From positions 1 to 15,976 of the forward strand of contig DATJHM010000251.1 of NCBI GenBank assembly GCA_035493895.1: a stretch of 15,976 nucleotides of DNA. Reading direction: 5' to 3'. The notes beneath the pieces were generated by a model. That model was not told where the DNA came from, did no database searches, and worked only from the letters and a program-made list of their open reading frames with translations. Shown here piece by piece: positions 1 to 6,370 of the stretch (position 1 is the first letter of the stretch; every line of letters starts with the position of its first letter). The position numbers were made by a program, and so were the translations under genes. Source of the DNA: DATJHM01 sp035493895 (GTDB lineage Bacteria > Chloroflexota > Ktedonobacteria > Ktedonobacterales > Ktedonobacteraceae).

Positions 1-345
1 GACTTGCTGGAGTTGCTGCGTGGGATTATCGCACGTATCCAAACCCCTGTAGGAAAAGTGATTGACCAGATTGTGGTGGGCCATTATCCGCAACCGGAGC
101 TAGAAGAGGTGCGCCGGGCCTATTGGAGAGATCGCTTCAGCAGGGCCGAAGCGATCATTCAGCGAGCCAAAGACCGTGGTGAACTGCCCGTGGAAGTCGA
201 TGCGCACTTTCTGGTGGAGGTTGCGATTGGGCCAATCCTGGTTCGAGCGAATGCAACGGATCAACCGCTCGATGATCAGCTCCCTGAGCAGATTGTGGCG
301 CTTCTCCTCTTTGGTGCCAGGAGCACAAAGGACAAACTTGCCTGA
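1..345 (+). CDS. TetR/AcrR-family repressor, C-terminal part (5' end outside window)
   Basis: The reading frame is open from the first base, so the gene is cut by the window edge and its N-terminal helix-turn-helix is not visible. The 114 visible residues are all-helical and match the TetR C-terminal ligand-binding/dimerisation type: a YWRDRFSRAEAIIQRAKDRGELP segment (an arginine-rich helix leading into RGELP), then DAHFLVEVAIGPILVR, where the GP-x-x-x-R turn is typical of this Pfam class, and a final LLLFGA helix. Such proteins bind small hydrophobic ligands and release an operator. The ABM monooxygenase gene begins 92 bases downstream, and the gap holds a palindrome (387-400) that could be an operator for this protein; that link is inference. 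Its ligand cannot be guessed without the rest of the gene. Confidence 0.8.
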   Translation, partial: DLLELLRGIIARIQTPVGKVIDQIVVGHYPQPELEEVRRAYWRDRFSRAEAIIQRAKDRGELPVEVDAHFLVEVAIGPILVRANATDQPLDDQLPEQIVALLLFGARSTKDKLA

Positions 346-374
346 GAGGGATGCAACAGGTTTTCAATTTGGGC

Positions 375-404
375 TACAATGATGTTCGATACTTCTATCG
401 TGTA
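375..404 (+). promoter_or_regulatory. Possible promoter -10 and palindromic operator before the ABM monooxygenase
   Basis: TACAAT at 375-380 resembles a -10 box; the -35 position (TGCAAC, 352-357, 17-base spacing) is poor. Just downstream is the inverted repeat CGATA-CTTC-TATCG (387-400), continuing as TATCGTGTA (396-404). A palindrome overlapping the expected transcription start is where a TetR-type repressor would sit, and a TetR gene ends 41 bases upstream. A similar element precedes the P450 gene. Confidence 0.35.
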
Positions 405-437
405 ACGCTACATATCTAGCAAAGGAGCCTACACAAA

Positions 438-725
438 ATGGCCTATGTCGTTGCAGCTCTCTGGAAAGCGAAGCCAGGCAAAGCCGAGATCGTCGCGGAA
501 GTCATCGAAACCATGACCCCACTCTCAAGACAGGAGCCCGGTTGCCTCTATTATCAGGCGCAGCGCTCTCTTGACGATCCCGATCTCTTTTTCCTCTACG
601 AGCAATATACCGACCCGGCTGCCTATGAAGCACATATGGCGACGCCCCACTTCGAAGAGCATGTCAGAGGACGAGCGATCCCCAATCTGGAGAGCCGAGA
701 GCGTGCGTTTTATCAAACGCTCTAG
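438..725 (+). CDS. Antibiotic biosynthesis monooxygenase (ABM) domain protein, YgiN-like
   Basis: A 95-residue single-domain protein. It follows the ABM (dimeric alpha/beta barrel) plan throughout: an N-terminal strand AYVVAALWKAKPGK, the helix AEIVAEVIETMTPLSRQEPGCL, then YYQAQRSLDDPDLFFLYEQYTD with the family's F-x-x-x-E-x-Y/W-x-D signature, and a C-terminal AYEAHMATPHFEEH helix containing the conserved H-x-x-x-x-H-F pattern. Family members are cofactor-free oxygenases acting on quinols or polyketide-like aromatics, or heme-degrading enzymes; the typical IsdG heme-binding features are not evident, so a quinol monooxygenase-like role is the better guess. The start is supported by AAAGGAG at 420-426. 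A TetR repressor lies directly upstream and a terminator directly downstream, so this looks like a one-gene unit, perhaps under the neighbouring repressor (inference). The substrate is unknown. Confidence 0.85.
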   Translation: MAYVVAALWKAKPGKAEIVAEVIETMTPLSRQEPGCLYYQAQRSLDDPDLFFLYEQYTDPAAYEAHMATPHFEEHVRGRAIPNLESRERAFYQTL

Positions 726-746
726 CAAGAAAACGCATGTCCGAAG

Positions 747-777
747 ATGCCCCTGGAATACTCCAGGGACATTTTTT
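747..777 (+). terminator. Rho-independent terminator after the ABM gene
   Basis: CCCTGGA (751-757) pairs with TCCAGGG (762-768) around a four-base ATAC loop. The stem extends past one mismatch through ATG/CAT, and a run of six T follows (772-777). It begins 22 bases after the ABM stop codon. The stem sequence is related to that of the terminator at 2289-2323. Confidence 0.85.
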
Positions 778-796
778 GTTGCTCAGTTCCTACTGG

Positions 797-813
797 AGAG
801 TGAGAATCACTCT
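797..813. repeat. Small perfect inverted repeat (AGAGTGA-GAA-TCACTCT)
   Basis: Seven-base perfect arms (797-803, 807-813) around a three-base centre, between the ABM terminator and the putative promoter of the small protein gene. There is no T-run after it, so it is not an obvious terminator. An operator or a minor RNA hairpin is possible. Confidence 0.4.
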
Positions 814-844
814 TTCGAGCGATGGCAAAAGCTTTTTTCCCTTT

Positions 845-976
845 TATACTATCTTGCTAGCATATATTTCTTTGCGTCATCCTGCGCATAAGAGAAATAT
901 ATGAGGGATTGTAGACGTTTTCGAGTGCAGCGCTCACGTATTCTCCTTTCATCATCGCTGTGGTGATGGATGAAGG
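845..976 (+). promoter_or_regulatory. Putative promoter and structured leader of the small protein gene
   Basis: TATACT (845-850) is a good -10 candidate, with a poor -35. Transcription from it would begin about 857 and give a leader of about 135 bases. The leader starts with a perfect 11-base inverted repeat, CATATATTTCT (861-871) with AGAAATATATG (893-903), which encloses an inner TGCG/CGCA stem (873-876, 885-888). A second hairpin pairs CCTTTCATC (945-953) with GATGAAGG (969-976), with one bulged T, and ends just before the ribosome binding site. Neither hairpin has a T-run. No known riboswitch class was recognised. Confidence 0.4.
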
Positions 977-994
977 GTGAAAGAGAGGGATGTC

Positions 995-1222
995 ATGAGC
1001 AACGACAATCAGCAAGAGAACCCGATTTCCCAGGCGCGTGAAAAGGCGGAGAAGAAAATTGATAAGATTATAGACAACTATGCTGCTAAGATCCCCGGAG
1101 CCTCCCAGTATAGCGGTAAAGCAAAAGGTGCAGTAGGTACCATCCTGAAAAAGCTGGAAGAAAGTGGTGAGAGACGGTTGGGTACTCTGAGCGGATTGTT
1201 CAGAGGGCATAAGAAACCATAG
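995..1222 (+). CDS. Small basic hydrophilic protein, unknown function
   Basis: A 75-residue protein with no recognised family. The N-terminal part (about residues 1-30) is rich in charged residues and should form an amphipathic helix (QAREKAEKKIDKIIDNYAAK). A middle segment, IPGASQYSGKAKGAVGTILKKLEE, could be a second helix, and the C-terminus ends in RGHKKP. There is no signal peptide, membrane segment or cysteine. The Lys/Ala/Gly helical character recalls small stress or antitoxin-like proteins of actinobacteria (MT0933-type), but no specific motif supports that. ATG 995 was chosen over the in-frame GTG at 977 because AGAGAGGG (982-989) lies at correct spacing for 995. The gene stands alone between two terminator-bounded units and has a long structured leader, so expression may be controlled post-transcriptionally (inference). 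Confidence 0.6.
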   Translation: MSNDNQQENPISQAREKAEKKIDKIIDNYAAKIPGASQYSGKAKGAVGTILKKLEESGERRLGTLSGLFRGHKKP

Positions 1223-1272
1223 GAACTATTCTACTCAGGGATGAGCACAGGCAAAACAAAAAAGGAGCTCAC

Positions 1273-2250
1273 ATGAGTATTACTCAGGATCGTCGTACGC
1301 TCCAACTGGAGCCAGATACACTGGCCTTTCTCAAAATGCTTGAGGCACAAGGTGGCCCCCCTCTCTACTCACTGTCGCCTACCAATGCTCGTGCGGTTCT
1401 CACAAGCATACAGTCCAGTGTCAACGTGCCCCTTCTGCCTGTCGACAGCGAAGATCGTGTTATGAGCGGTGGCCCTACGGGTGAAATTGCCCTGCGCATT
1501 GTCAGGCCACGCGGTGTGACAGGGGCGCTTCCTGTCGTGATGTATTTCCATGGCGGTGGTTGGATTCTCGGCGATAAAGAGACGCATGATCGCCTTGTCC
1601 GTGAGATTGCTCATGGAGCACAGGCAGCCGTCGTGTTTGTGGACTATGCGCGCTCGCCTGAGGCAAAATATCCAGTTGCAATCGAGCAAGCCTACCTGGC
1701 AACAAAGAAAATCGCCGAGTATGGAGCCTCACTGGGCATTGATCCGTCGCGTCTGGCCGTAGCTGGGGATAGCGTTGGAGGGAATATGGTTGCGGCGGTC
1801 ACATTGCTCGCGAAAGCGCGCGGAGGGCCCCAAATCGATTTCCAGGCCATGTTCTATCCGGTGACGAATGCCGATTTAGACACGCAGACGTATCAGCGAT
1901 TCGGTGCAGACGGCTACTGGCTCTCGCGCGAGGCGATGCGCTGGTTCTGGGATAGCTATGCTCCAACCTCAGTGCGTATGGAGCCCACAGCCTCGCCGCT
2001 ACAGGCCTCCCTTGATCAGCTCAGAGGGCTGCCGCCAGCGCTGGTGATTACGGACGAGAACGATGTTTTGCGTGATGAGGGCGAGGCGTACGCGCATAAG
2101 CTGATGGCAGCCGGAGTGCCAGTCATAGCGACCCGCTACCTGGGCACCATCCATGACTTTATGCTCCTCAATCCTATCACGCACACGCCTGCTCCCCGCG
2201 CGGCTATCGCGCAGGCCACTGATATCCTCCGCAGCGTTTTTGTGCGATAA
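1273..2250 (+). CDS. Alpha/beta-hydrolase esterase, hormone-sensitive-lipase family (family IV)
   Basis: A 325-residue cytoplasmic hydrolase with every hallmark of the bacterial HSL/family IV esterases. The oxyanion-hole motif HGGG is at residues 93-96 (YFHGGGWILGD), the nucleophile elbow GDSVG at 165-169 gives Ser167, the acid is probably Asp264 in DENDVLRDEG, and the base is His294 in GTIHDF. An N-terminal cap of about 70 residues precedes the core, as is normal. Members hydrolyse short acyl-chain esters; the natural substrate cannot be deduced. There is no signal peptide. The start has AAAGGAG at 1259-1265. The gene is followed by a strong terminator, so it appears to be transcribed alone or with the small upstream gene (50-base gap). 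Confidence 0.92.
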   Translation: MSITQDRRTLQLEPDTLAFLKMLEAQGGPPLYSLSPTNARAVLTSIQSSVNVPLLPVDSEDRVMSGGPTGEIALRIVRPRGVTGALPVVMYFHGGGWILGDKETHDRLVREIAHGAQAAVVFVDYARSPEAKYPVAIEQAYLATKKIAEYGASLGIDPSRLAVAGDSVGGNMVAAVTLLAKARGGPQIDFQAMFYPVTNADLDTQTYQRFGADGYWLSREAMRWFWDSYAPTSVRMEPTASPLQASLDQLRGLPPALVITDENDVLRDEGEAYAHKLMAAGVPVIATRYLGTIHDFMLLNPITHTPAPRAAIAQATDILRSVFVR

Positions 2251-2288
2251 CGGGTTGTGGTTGCAACCCTATTCCCAGGATAAAGGCG

Positions 2289-2323
2289 TTCCAGGGGTCA
2301 ATGTATTGCCCCCTGGAATTTTT
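2289..2323 (+). terminator. Rho-independent terminator after the esterase gene
   Basis: TTCCAGGGG (2289-2297) pairs perfectly with CCCCTGGAA (2310-2318), followed at once by TTTTT (2319-2323). The 12-base loop can itself pair (CAAT/ATTG). It shares the CCCCTGGAAT string with the terminator at 747-777. Confidence 0.9.
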
Positions 2324-2421
2324 CCGTGATTTGTATTTTTAGCCCTGCTATGATAAGCTAAGAGCGATCAGTTCCTGACAAAAACCAACCCACATCCCAA
2401 GAAAGTGCTCACAAACACCTT

Positions 2422-3126
2422 ATGAACATTGACGACCTGGGATTTCTCAGACTTCTCCAACTTGCTGATAGCGCCCTGCCCATTGGCGCAACGGCTCATT
2501 CATTTGGCCTGGAAACGCTCGCGGCAGAAGGTCAGCTCACGGTCGCGCAACTCGGGGTCTTCCTTCAGGACTATTTACAGGAGGTGGGCTCTTTTGAGAG
2601 CTTTTTTTGTCGACGTGGTCATGCCCTTTCTTCTTTGACTGATCCTTCTCTCTTTGCAGCAGAGTGGCTCACCCTCAATGCCGATCTGAGCGCCTATAAA
2701 AGCGCTCGCGAGAGCCGTACCGCAAGCGCCACGCTGGGACGACGTCTGCTCCAGCTTGTGCAAAGCCTGCACGATCATACATCATTGCCCATTGCCCTGC
2801 AATCTGCCAGAGACGCCGGGATCGAGACGCACTATAGCACTGCGTTCGGGCTGGTGGGTGCATCGCTTGGCATCGACGAGCATGCAACCACATTGGCCTA
2901 TCTTCACCAGACGACGATGAGTCTGATCTCGGCCTGCCAGCGTATGTTGCCTCTGGGACAAAGTCGAGCCAGCGCATTGCTCTGGCAACTGAAACCGACG
3001 ATGTTGGCCGTCGTGCAAGATAGCGAGGCATACCAGGAGGAGCACCTGCCCACCCTCTTCACGCCGTTGTGCGAGCTTGGTAGCATGCGCCATCCCGATC
3101 TAACAACGCGACTCTTCATCAGTTGA
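2422..3126 (+). CDS. ureF: Urease accessory protein UreF
   Basis: A 234-residue UreF homologue of normal length. The diagnostic N-terminal segment LLQLADSALPIGATAHSFGLE (residues 11-31) matches the family motif LLQLxxxxLPxGxFxxSxGLE, and the rest is the expected all-helical bundle. UreF binds UreD/UreH on apo-urease and recruits the GTPase UreG for insertion of the nickel centre. This is the first urease gene here, with ureD following after about 75 bases. No convincing Shine-Dalgarno sequence precedes the ATG, so either initiation is weak or the start context is unusual. TATGAT at 2349-2354 could be a -10 element, but no good -35 accompanies it. The partner UreG gene is not in the window. 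Confidence 0.92.
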   Translation: MNIDDLGFLRLLQLADSALPIGATAHSFGLETLAAEGQLTVAQLGVFLQDYLQEVGSFESFFCRRGHALSSLTDPSLFAAEWLTLNADLSAYKSARESRTASATLGRRLLQLVQSLHDHTSLPIALQSARDAGIETHYSTAFGLVGASLGIDEHATTLAYLHQTTMSLISACQRMLPLGQSRASALLWQLKPTMLAVVQDSEAYQEEHLPTLFTPLCELGSMRHPDLTTRLFIS

Positions 3127-3150
3127 TGAGGGTAATAGTTATGATACAAT
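3123..3150 (+). promoter_or_regulatory. Possible internal promoter before ureD
   Basis: TTGATG (3123-3128) and TACAAT (3145-3150) are 16 bases apart and straddle the ureF stop codon. This would let ureD-ureA-ureB be transcribed separately from ureF. It rests on box similarity only. Confidence 0.3.
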
Positions 3151-3187
3151 GAGGATCATCGCACACGATCTGGCTAGTTTCACCATC

Positions 3188-3203
3188 AGGAGAAGCGAAA
3201 ATT
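3188..3203 (+). promoter_or_regulatory. Ribosome binding site and ATT start codon of ureD
   Basis: AGGAG (3188-3192) lies eight bases before an in-frame ATT (3201-3203). No ATG, GTG or TTG occurs in the ureD frame between the upstream stop (3150-3152) and the ATG at 3309, although the protein homology begins well before 3309. The spacing is ideal, so ATT is the most plausible initiator. Confidence 0.55.
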
Positions 3204-4097
3204 TACACGCAAACGCAGCAGGACGAGCAACACCGTCCCGCGCTCTCTCGCACCCAGGGTCTCCTCCGTCTGGGCTTTATTTATGACCCGCAGGCGCAAC
3301 AGACCCGCATGATGAACAGCGAGCAACGGCCACCGCTGAAGGTTATTCGCGCTTTTGCGCAGCCCGATGGCGGTACCCTGGTCCATTTACACAATATTTC
3401 AGGGGGAGTGCTGGGAGGAGATCAATTGCAGATAGAGGTCGATGTTGGTCCGCATGCCAGTGTCCAGTTGACCTCTACCAGTGCCACCCGTCTCTACCGC
3501 AGCCGTCCGGGCATTCCCGCCGCACAACAATGGACGAAAGCACATGTACAAACCGGAGGTTTGCTCGAATATCTGCCAGATCCGCTGATCCCATTCGCCG
3601 GAGCGCGCTATCATCAACACACAGAGATTTTCCTGGAAGACGACGCCGGTCTCTGCTGGTGGGAGACGCTGGCTCCGGGCAGGGTCGCGAGTGGAGAATG
3701 CTTCGCCTATGAGCAGATCCGTATGGGCGTGGAGATCAAGACTGCCAGCAGGCCGCTGCTCCGCGAGTCCTTTTCGTTGGAGCCACAGCGGAGAGCGCCA
3801 ACCGCAGCGACTGCACTGGCCGGTTATCACTATATGGGCAATTTCTACCTCTGCCGGGTCGGGAAGCCTGCTCCCTACTGGCTCCAGCTGGAGAAAGAGT
3901 TGAGTCAACTGGCGCTGCAACTCAGCCATCCAGGTGAATGCATCTGGGGCGTCAGTACGCTGGCCGCACACGGGCTGGTAATTCGTGCTCTGAGCCAGCA
4001 GGGAAGAGATATCGCGGCTGGCCTGTTCTCTTTCTGGAAGCTGGCTCGACCGGCGCTCTTCCAGAAAGAGGCCATTGCGCCGCGCAAAATATTGTAG
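3201..4097 (+). CDS. ureD: Urease accessory protein UreD (UreH), probable ATT start
   Basis: UreD is the scaffold that binds apo-urease and, with UreF and UreG, guides nickel insertion. Family features seen: LLRLGFIYDPQAQ near the N-terminus, PPLKVIRAF, HNISGGVLGGDQL (the typical PPGGxxGGD-like turn), the LTSTSATRLYRS segment corresponding to the TxxAxKxYRS motif, EYLPDPLIPFAGA, and the C-terminal PRKIL ending. Starting at ATG 3309 would remove about 36 residues, including the conserved GLLRLGF strand. The frame is open to 3153 without a standard start codon, but ATT at 3201 has AGGAG at ideal spacing and gives a 298-residue protein, within the family's normal range. A sequencing error at this codon cannot be excluded. 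The gene follows ureF and precedes ureA by 68 bases, in the same direction. Confidence 0.85.
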   Translation: MYTQTQQDEQHRPALSRTQGLLRLGFIYDPQAQQTRMMNSEQRPPLKVIRAFAQPDGGTLVHLHNISGGVLGGDQLQIEVDVGPHASVQLTSTSATRLYRSRPGIPAAQQWTKAHVQTGGLLEYLPDPLIPFAGARYHQHTEIFLEDDAGLCWWETLAPGRVASGECFAYEQIRMGVEIKTASRPLLRESFSLEPQRRAPTAATALAGYHYMGNFYLCRVGKPAPYWLQLEKELSQLALQLSHPGECIWGVSTLAAHGLVIRALSQQGRDIAAGLFSFWKLARPALFQKEAIAPRKIL

Positions 4098-4165
4098 TGC
4101 TATTCGTCGTTTGCTCGCAAGAGAGTTTGTACCGGACATATGTACAGAGAAGAGGAGATGGCAAC

Positions 4166-4468
4166 GTGTACCTCACGCAACGTGAACAAGATAAACTGTT
4201 ACTATTTGTCGCATCTGAGCTGGCCCGCAAACGTCAGGCACGCGGCCTCAAGCTGAACTATCCTGAGACAGTGGCGATCCTGAGTGCAGAGATCATGGAG
4301 GCGGCACGCGATGGGAAAAGCGTCGCCGAGTTGATGTCCTTCGGCACCACCATTCTGAAGCGCGAGGATGTCATGGAAGGCATTGCCGAGATGCTGCCCG
4401 AGGTTCAGGTCGAAGCGACGTTTCCAGATGGCACCAAACTCGTGACGATCCACGATCCCATCCGCTAA
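4166..4468 (+). CDS. ureA: Urease gamma subunit UreA
   Basis: A 100-residue protein, the usual length of a free-standing UreA. It starts YLTQREQDKLLLFVASELA and contains ARGLKLNYPETVAILSAEIMEAARDG, the highly conserved UreA core, then VAELMSFGTTIL and the C-terminal FPDGTKLVTIHDPIR. UreA is one of the three structural chains of bacterial urease; the nickel active site lies in UreC. The GTG at 4166 is the right start because homology begins there and AGGAG (4153-4157) is eight bases upstream; the frame stays open further upstream but runs antiparallel to no known domain and overlaps ureD. The ATG at 4158 is in another frame. Confidence 0.95.
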   Translation: MYLTQREQDKLLLFVASELARKRQARGLKLNYPETVAILSAEIMEAARDGKSVAELMSFGTTILKREDVMEGIAEMLPEVQVEATFPDGTKLVTIHDPIR

Positions 4469-4508
4469 TCTGAGGCGCAGTTCATTCGCAACAAAGAGGA
4501 GCAAGCAC

Positions 4509-4820
4509 ATGAAACCTGGTGAATATTTTCTGGATGAGCAGGCGGGCGACATTCAAGCCAATGTCGGGCGCAGGACGGTCTCGTTGCTGGTCAAGCATAC
4601 GGGCGATCGACCGGTGCAGGTAGGCAGTCACTATCATTTTTTCGAGGTGAATAAGACACTGACCTTTGAGCGAGAAGCAGCCTACGGTATGCGCTTAAAT
4701 ATTGCCGCAGGAACGGCTATCCGTTTTGAGCCTGGGGAGGAAAAAGAAGTGCAGCTCGTCGAGCTTGCTGGCGCACGTGTCGTTTACGGTCATACGGGCA
4801 AGGTGAATGGATCGCTTTAA
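4509..4820 (+). CDS. ureB: Urease beta subunit UreB
   Basis: A 103-residue UreB of standard length. It begins MKPGEYFLDEQAGDI, and carries the family signatures VKHTGDRPVQVGSHYHFFEVN and GMRLNIAAGTAIRFEPGEEKEVQLVELAGARVVYGHTG. It forms the structural (UreABC)3 assembly with UreA and UreC. AGAGGAG (4495-4501) precedes the ATG at good spacing. In most bacteria ureC follows directly, often within a few bases. Here no UreC sequence follows: 201 non-coding bases separate it from a P450 gene. The protein itself shows no sign of decay. Confidence 0.95.
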   Translation: MKPGEYFLDEQAGDIQANVGRRTVSLLVKHTGDRPVQVGSHYHFFEVNKTLTFEREAAYGMRLNIAAGTAIRFEPGEEKEVQLVELAGARVVYGHTGKVNGSL

Positions 4821-4856
4821 TGAGAGAGCGCGCCCTTCGATAAGGCGAATGAAGTA

Positions 4857-4872
4857 GTAGACCCGCGTCTAC
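4857..4872. repeat. Perfect palindrome GTAGAC-CCGC-GTCTAC
   Basis: Six-base perfect arms around a CCGC centre, 37 bases after the ureB stop. There is no T-run after it, so it is a weak terminator candidate at best. A protein-binding site for control of the downstream P450 gene is equally possible. Confidence 0.45.
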
Positions 4873-4931
4873 ACCCATTCTGATTCTCAATCTTCCTCTT
4901 ATGAGTTCTGCGTATCGTGGTCACCGAACTG

Positions 4932-4953
4932 CGATATGTATCGTGTATAAAAT
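4932..4953 (+). promoter_or_regulatory. Putative P450 promoter -10 with adjoining palindrome
   Basis: The AT-rich TATAAAAT (4946-4953) is a plausible -10 region; no convincing -35 was found. Abutting it is CGATA-TG-TATCG (4932-4943), which runs into TATCGTGTA (4939-4947). The same nine bases follow the palindrome before the ABM monooxygenase. Another TATCGTG occurs at 4913-4919. An operator is a reasonable guess. Confidence 0.35.
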
Positions 4954-5021
4954 ATGAGCAATGTATTCGTATTTCATCAGGTTATCACGATCATGCAAGC
5001 AGATAGAGGGGAACTATAACC

Positions 5022-6251
5022 ATGGCTCAGAAGGCTAAGATTGATTTTCAACAGATCCTCGATCATTCGCACATCGCGAATCCGTATCCGTTGTATGCGC
5101 AATTTCGCGAAACGCCGGTCGCCTTGCAGAAAGATGGGAGCTATCTCGTCAGTACGTACAATGAGATTGTTTCGCTGCTCCATGATCCTCGTGTGAGCTC
5201 AGATATGCGCAAATCTGATGAGCAAACACAATTGAGAGCGCAGGGACATCCCGCTACTGAACAAGAAGAGGTGGTTCCTGCTTTCATCTTTCAAGATCCC
5301 CCCAATCATGATCGTTTGCGAAGAATCGTCGTGAGCCAGTTTACGCCGGAACGTATTGAGCGTACGAGGGGCCATATCGAGCAGGTCGTTAAAGAACATC
5401 TGGACAGACATGCTCAGGGTGGGCAGATGGATATCGTGGATGATCTGGCATATCCATTGCCAGTCACGATCATCTGTCAGTTATTGGGTGTGCCGCGTGA
5501 AGACGAAACGCGCTTTCATGCCTGGGCTGATACGCTGGCAAGCAACCTCGATCCGGGACAGGTTCAGACAGAAGAGCAACAGCAGCGGATTGAGGAAGCC
5601 AGGAAGCAGCTCCGCGCATACATGGAGCAGTTGTTGGAACAATTGGAGGTCCATCCCAGTAATACGATCCTTTCAGGCATGTTGAATGCTCATGATATTG
5701 ACGGTCCTATGTCGCCGCAAGAATTGATAAGTACCGCGATCTTGCTCTTGATTGCCGGACACGAAACGACGGTGAATCTGATCACGAATGGAACGCTGGC
5801 GATGGTACGTTCGCCTGAACTCCTGAAGCAATTGCGTCAAGATCCTGAGCTGATCATTCCCTATGTTGAAGAGTTGCTTCGCTATGATCCCCCCGTCCAT
5901 TTCAGGATTCGGACAGCGCTCGCTGATATTGAGATTGGCGGTACAACTATCCCCAAAGGAGCCACGATCATCCTGGTATTGGCCTCGGGTAGTCATGATG
6001 GCCGACGCTTTGAGCATCCCGAAGCTTTTATGCTCGATCGCCAGGACAACGAGCATCTGGGATTTGGCAGCGGGCTTCACTATTGTGTAGGCGCTCCGCT
6101 GGCGCGTCTGGAGGGCCATATTGCGCTTGGCGAGATCAGCCGTCGACTCATTGATCCCAGACTGGTCATAGATCCCCCACCGTATAGAGATAACGCTGCC
6201 CTGCGTGGCCCTCGTCATCTGCTTGTGAATTTCAAGGGGTTGAGAGACTAG
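5022..6251 (+). CDS. Bacterial cytochrome P450 (class I, CYP107-like)
   Basis: A 409-residue soluble P450 of normal bacterial length. Motifs in order: the C-helix HDRLRR (residues 96-101), whose His and Arg contact heme propionates; the I-helix oxygen-activation motif AGHETT (245-250); the K-helix E284-x-x-R287 followed by DPPVHFRIR; the meander RRFEHPEAFMLDR; and the heme loop FGSGLHYCVG (348-357) with the thiolate ligand Cys355. P450s of this kind oxidise small lipids, terpenoids or polyketides using electrons from a ferredoxin and a reductase; neither partner is encoded here. AGAGGGGA (5005-5012) precedes the ATG. The gene lies where ureC would be expected and is otherwise flanked by a convergent regulator. 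Substrate unknown. Confidence 0.95.
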   Translation: MAQKAKIDFQQILDHSHIANPYPLYAQFRETPVALQKDGSYLVSTYNEIVSLLHDPRVSSDMRKSDEQTQLRAQGHPATEQEEVVPAFIFQDPPNHDRLRRIVVSQFTPERIERTRGHIEQVVKEHLDRHAQGGQMDIVDDLAYPLPVTIICQLLGVPREDETRFHAWADTLASNLDPGQVQTEEQQQRIEEARKQLRAYMEQLLEQLEVHPSNTILSGMLNAHDIDGPMSPQELISTAILLLIAGHETTVNLITNGTLAMVRSPELLKQLRQDPELIIPYVEELLRYDPPVHFRIRTALADIEIGGTTIPKGATIILVLASGSHDGRRFEHPEAFMLDRQDNEHLGFGSGLHYCVGAPLARLEGHIALGEISRRLIDPRLVIDPPPYRDNAALRGPRHLLVNFKGLRD

Positions 6252-6256
6252 GAGGT

Positions 6257-6284
6257 CTGGCAATGTGTTTCCTCTGGTTGCCAG
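6257..6284. terminator. Weak hairpin between the convergent P450 and response-regulator genes
   Basis: CTGGCAA (6257-6263) pairs with TTGCCAG (6278-6284) over a 14-base loop. It lies six bases after the P450 stop, in the gap between two convergent genes, where a bidirectional terminator is expected. There is no T-run on either strand, so termination is only suggested. Confidence 0.3.
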
Positions 6285-6370
6285 GATCGGAACCTGCTCC
6301 CACTGCATAGGCCAAAGAAGGTGATGGTATCGGCAGTTCGGGGCTACTCTCTTCCCTTTCATCTTGGTTG

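Noticed and set aside
977..1222. GTG at 977 as start of the small protein
   Set aside because: No ribosome binding site at proper spacing, whereas ATG 995 has AGAGAGGG just upstream.
3149..3286. Short plus-strand frame starting ATG 3149 as an alternative ureD start
   Set aside because: It is in a different frame from UreD and stops before the UreD core; a frameshift would be needed and the ATT start explains the data better.
3399..4139. 246-residue open frame on the minus strand opposite ureD
   Set aside because: It lies fully antisense to a clear UreD, has no family features and no credible ribosome binding site; long antisense frames are common opposite GC-rich genes.
4821..5021. Possible decayed ureC remnant after ureB
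   Set aside because: No frame shows the N-terminal UreC signature (FGPTTGDKVRL-like) or any other UreC motif; the region reads as ordinary non-coding DNA.
5673..6362. 229-residue minus-strand frame opposite the P450 3' end
   Set aside because: Antisense to the conserved I-helix to heme-loop region; the translation has no recognisable domain.
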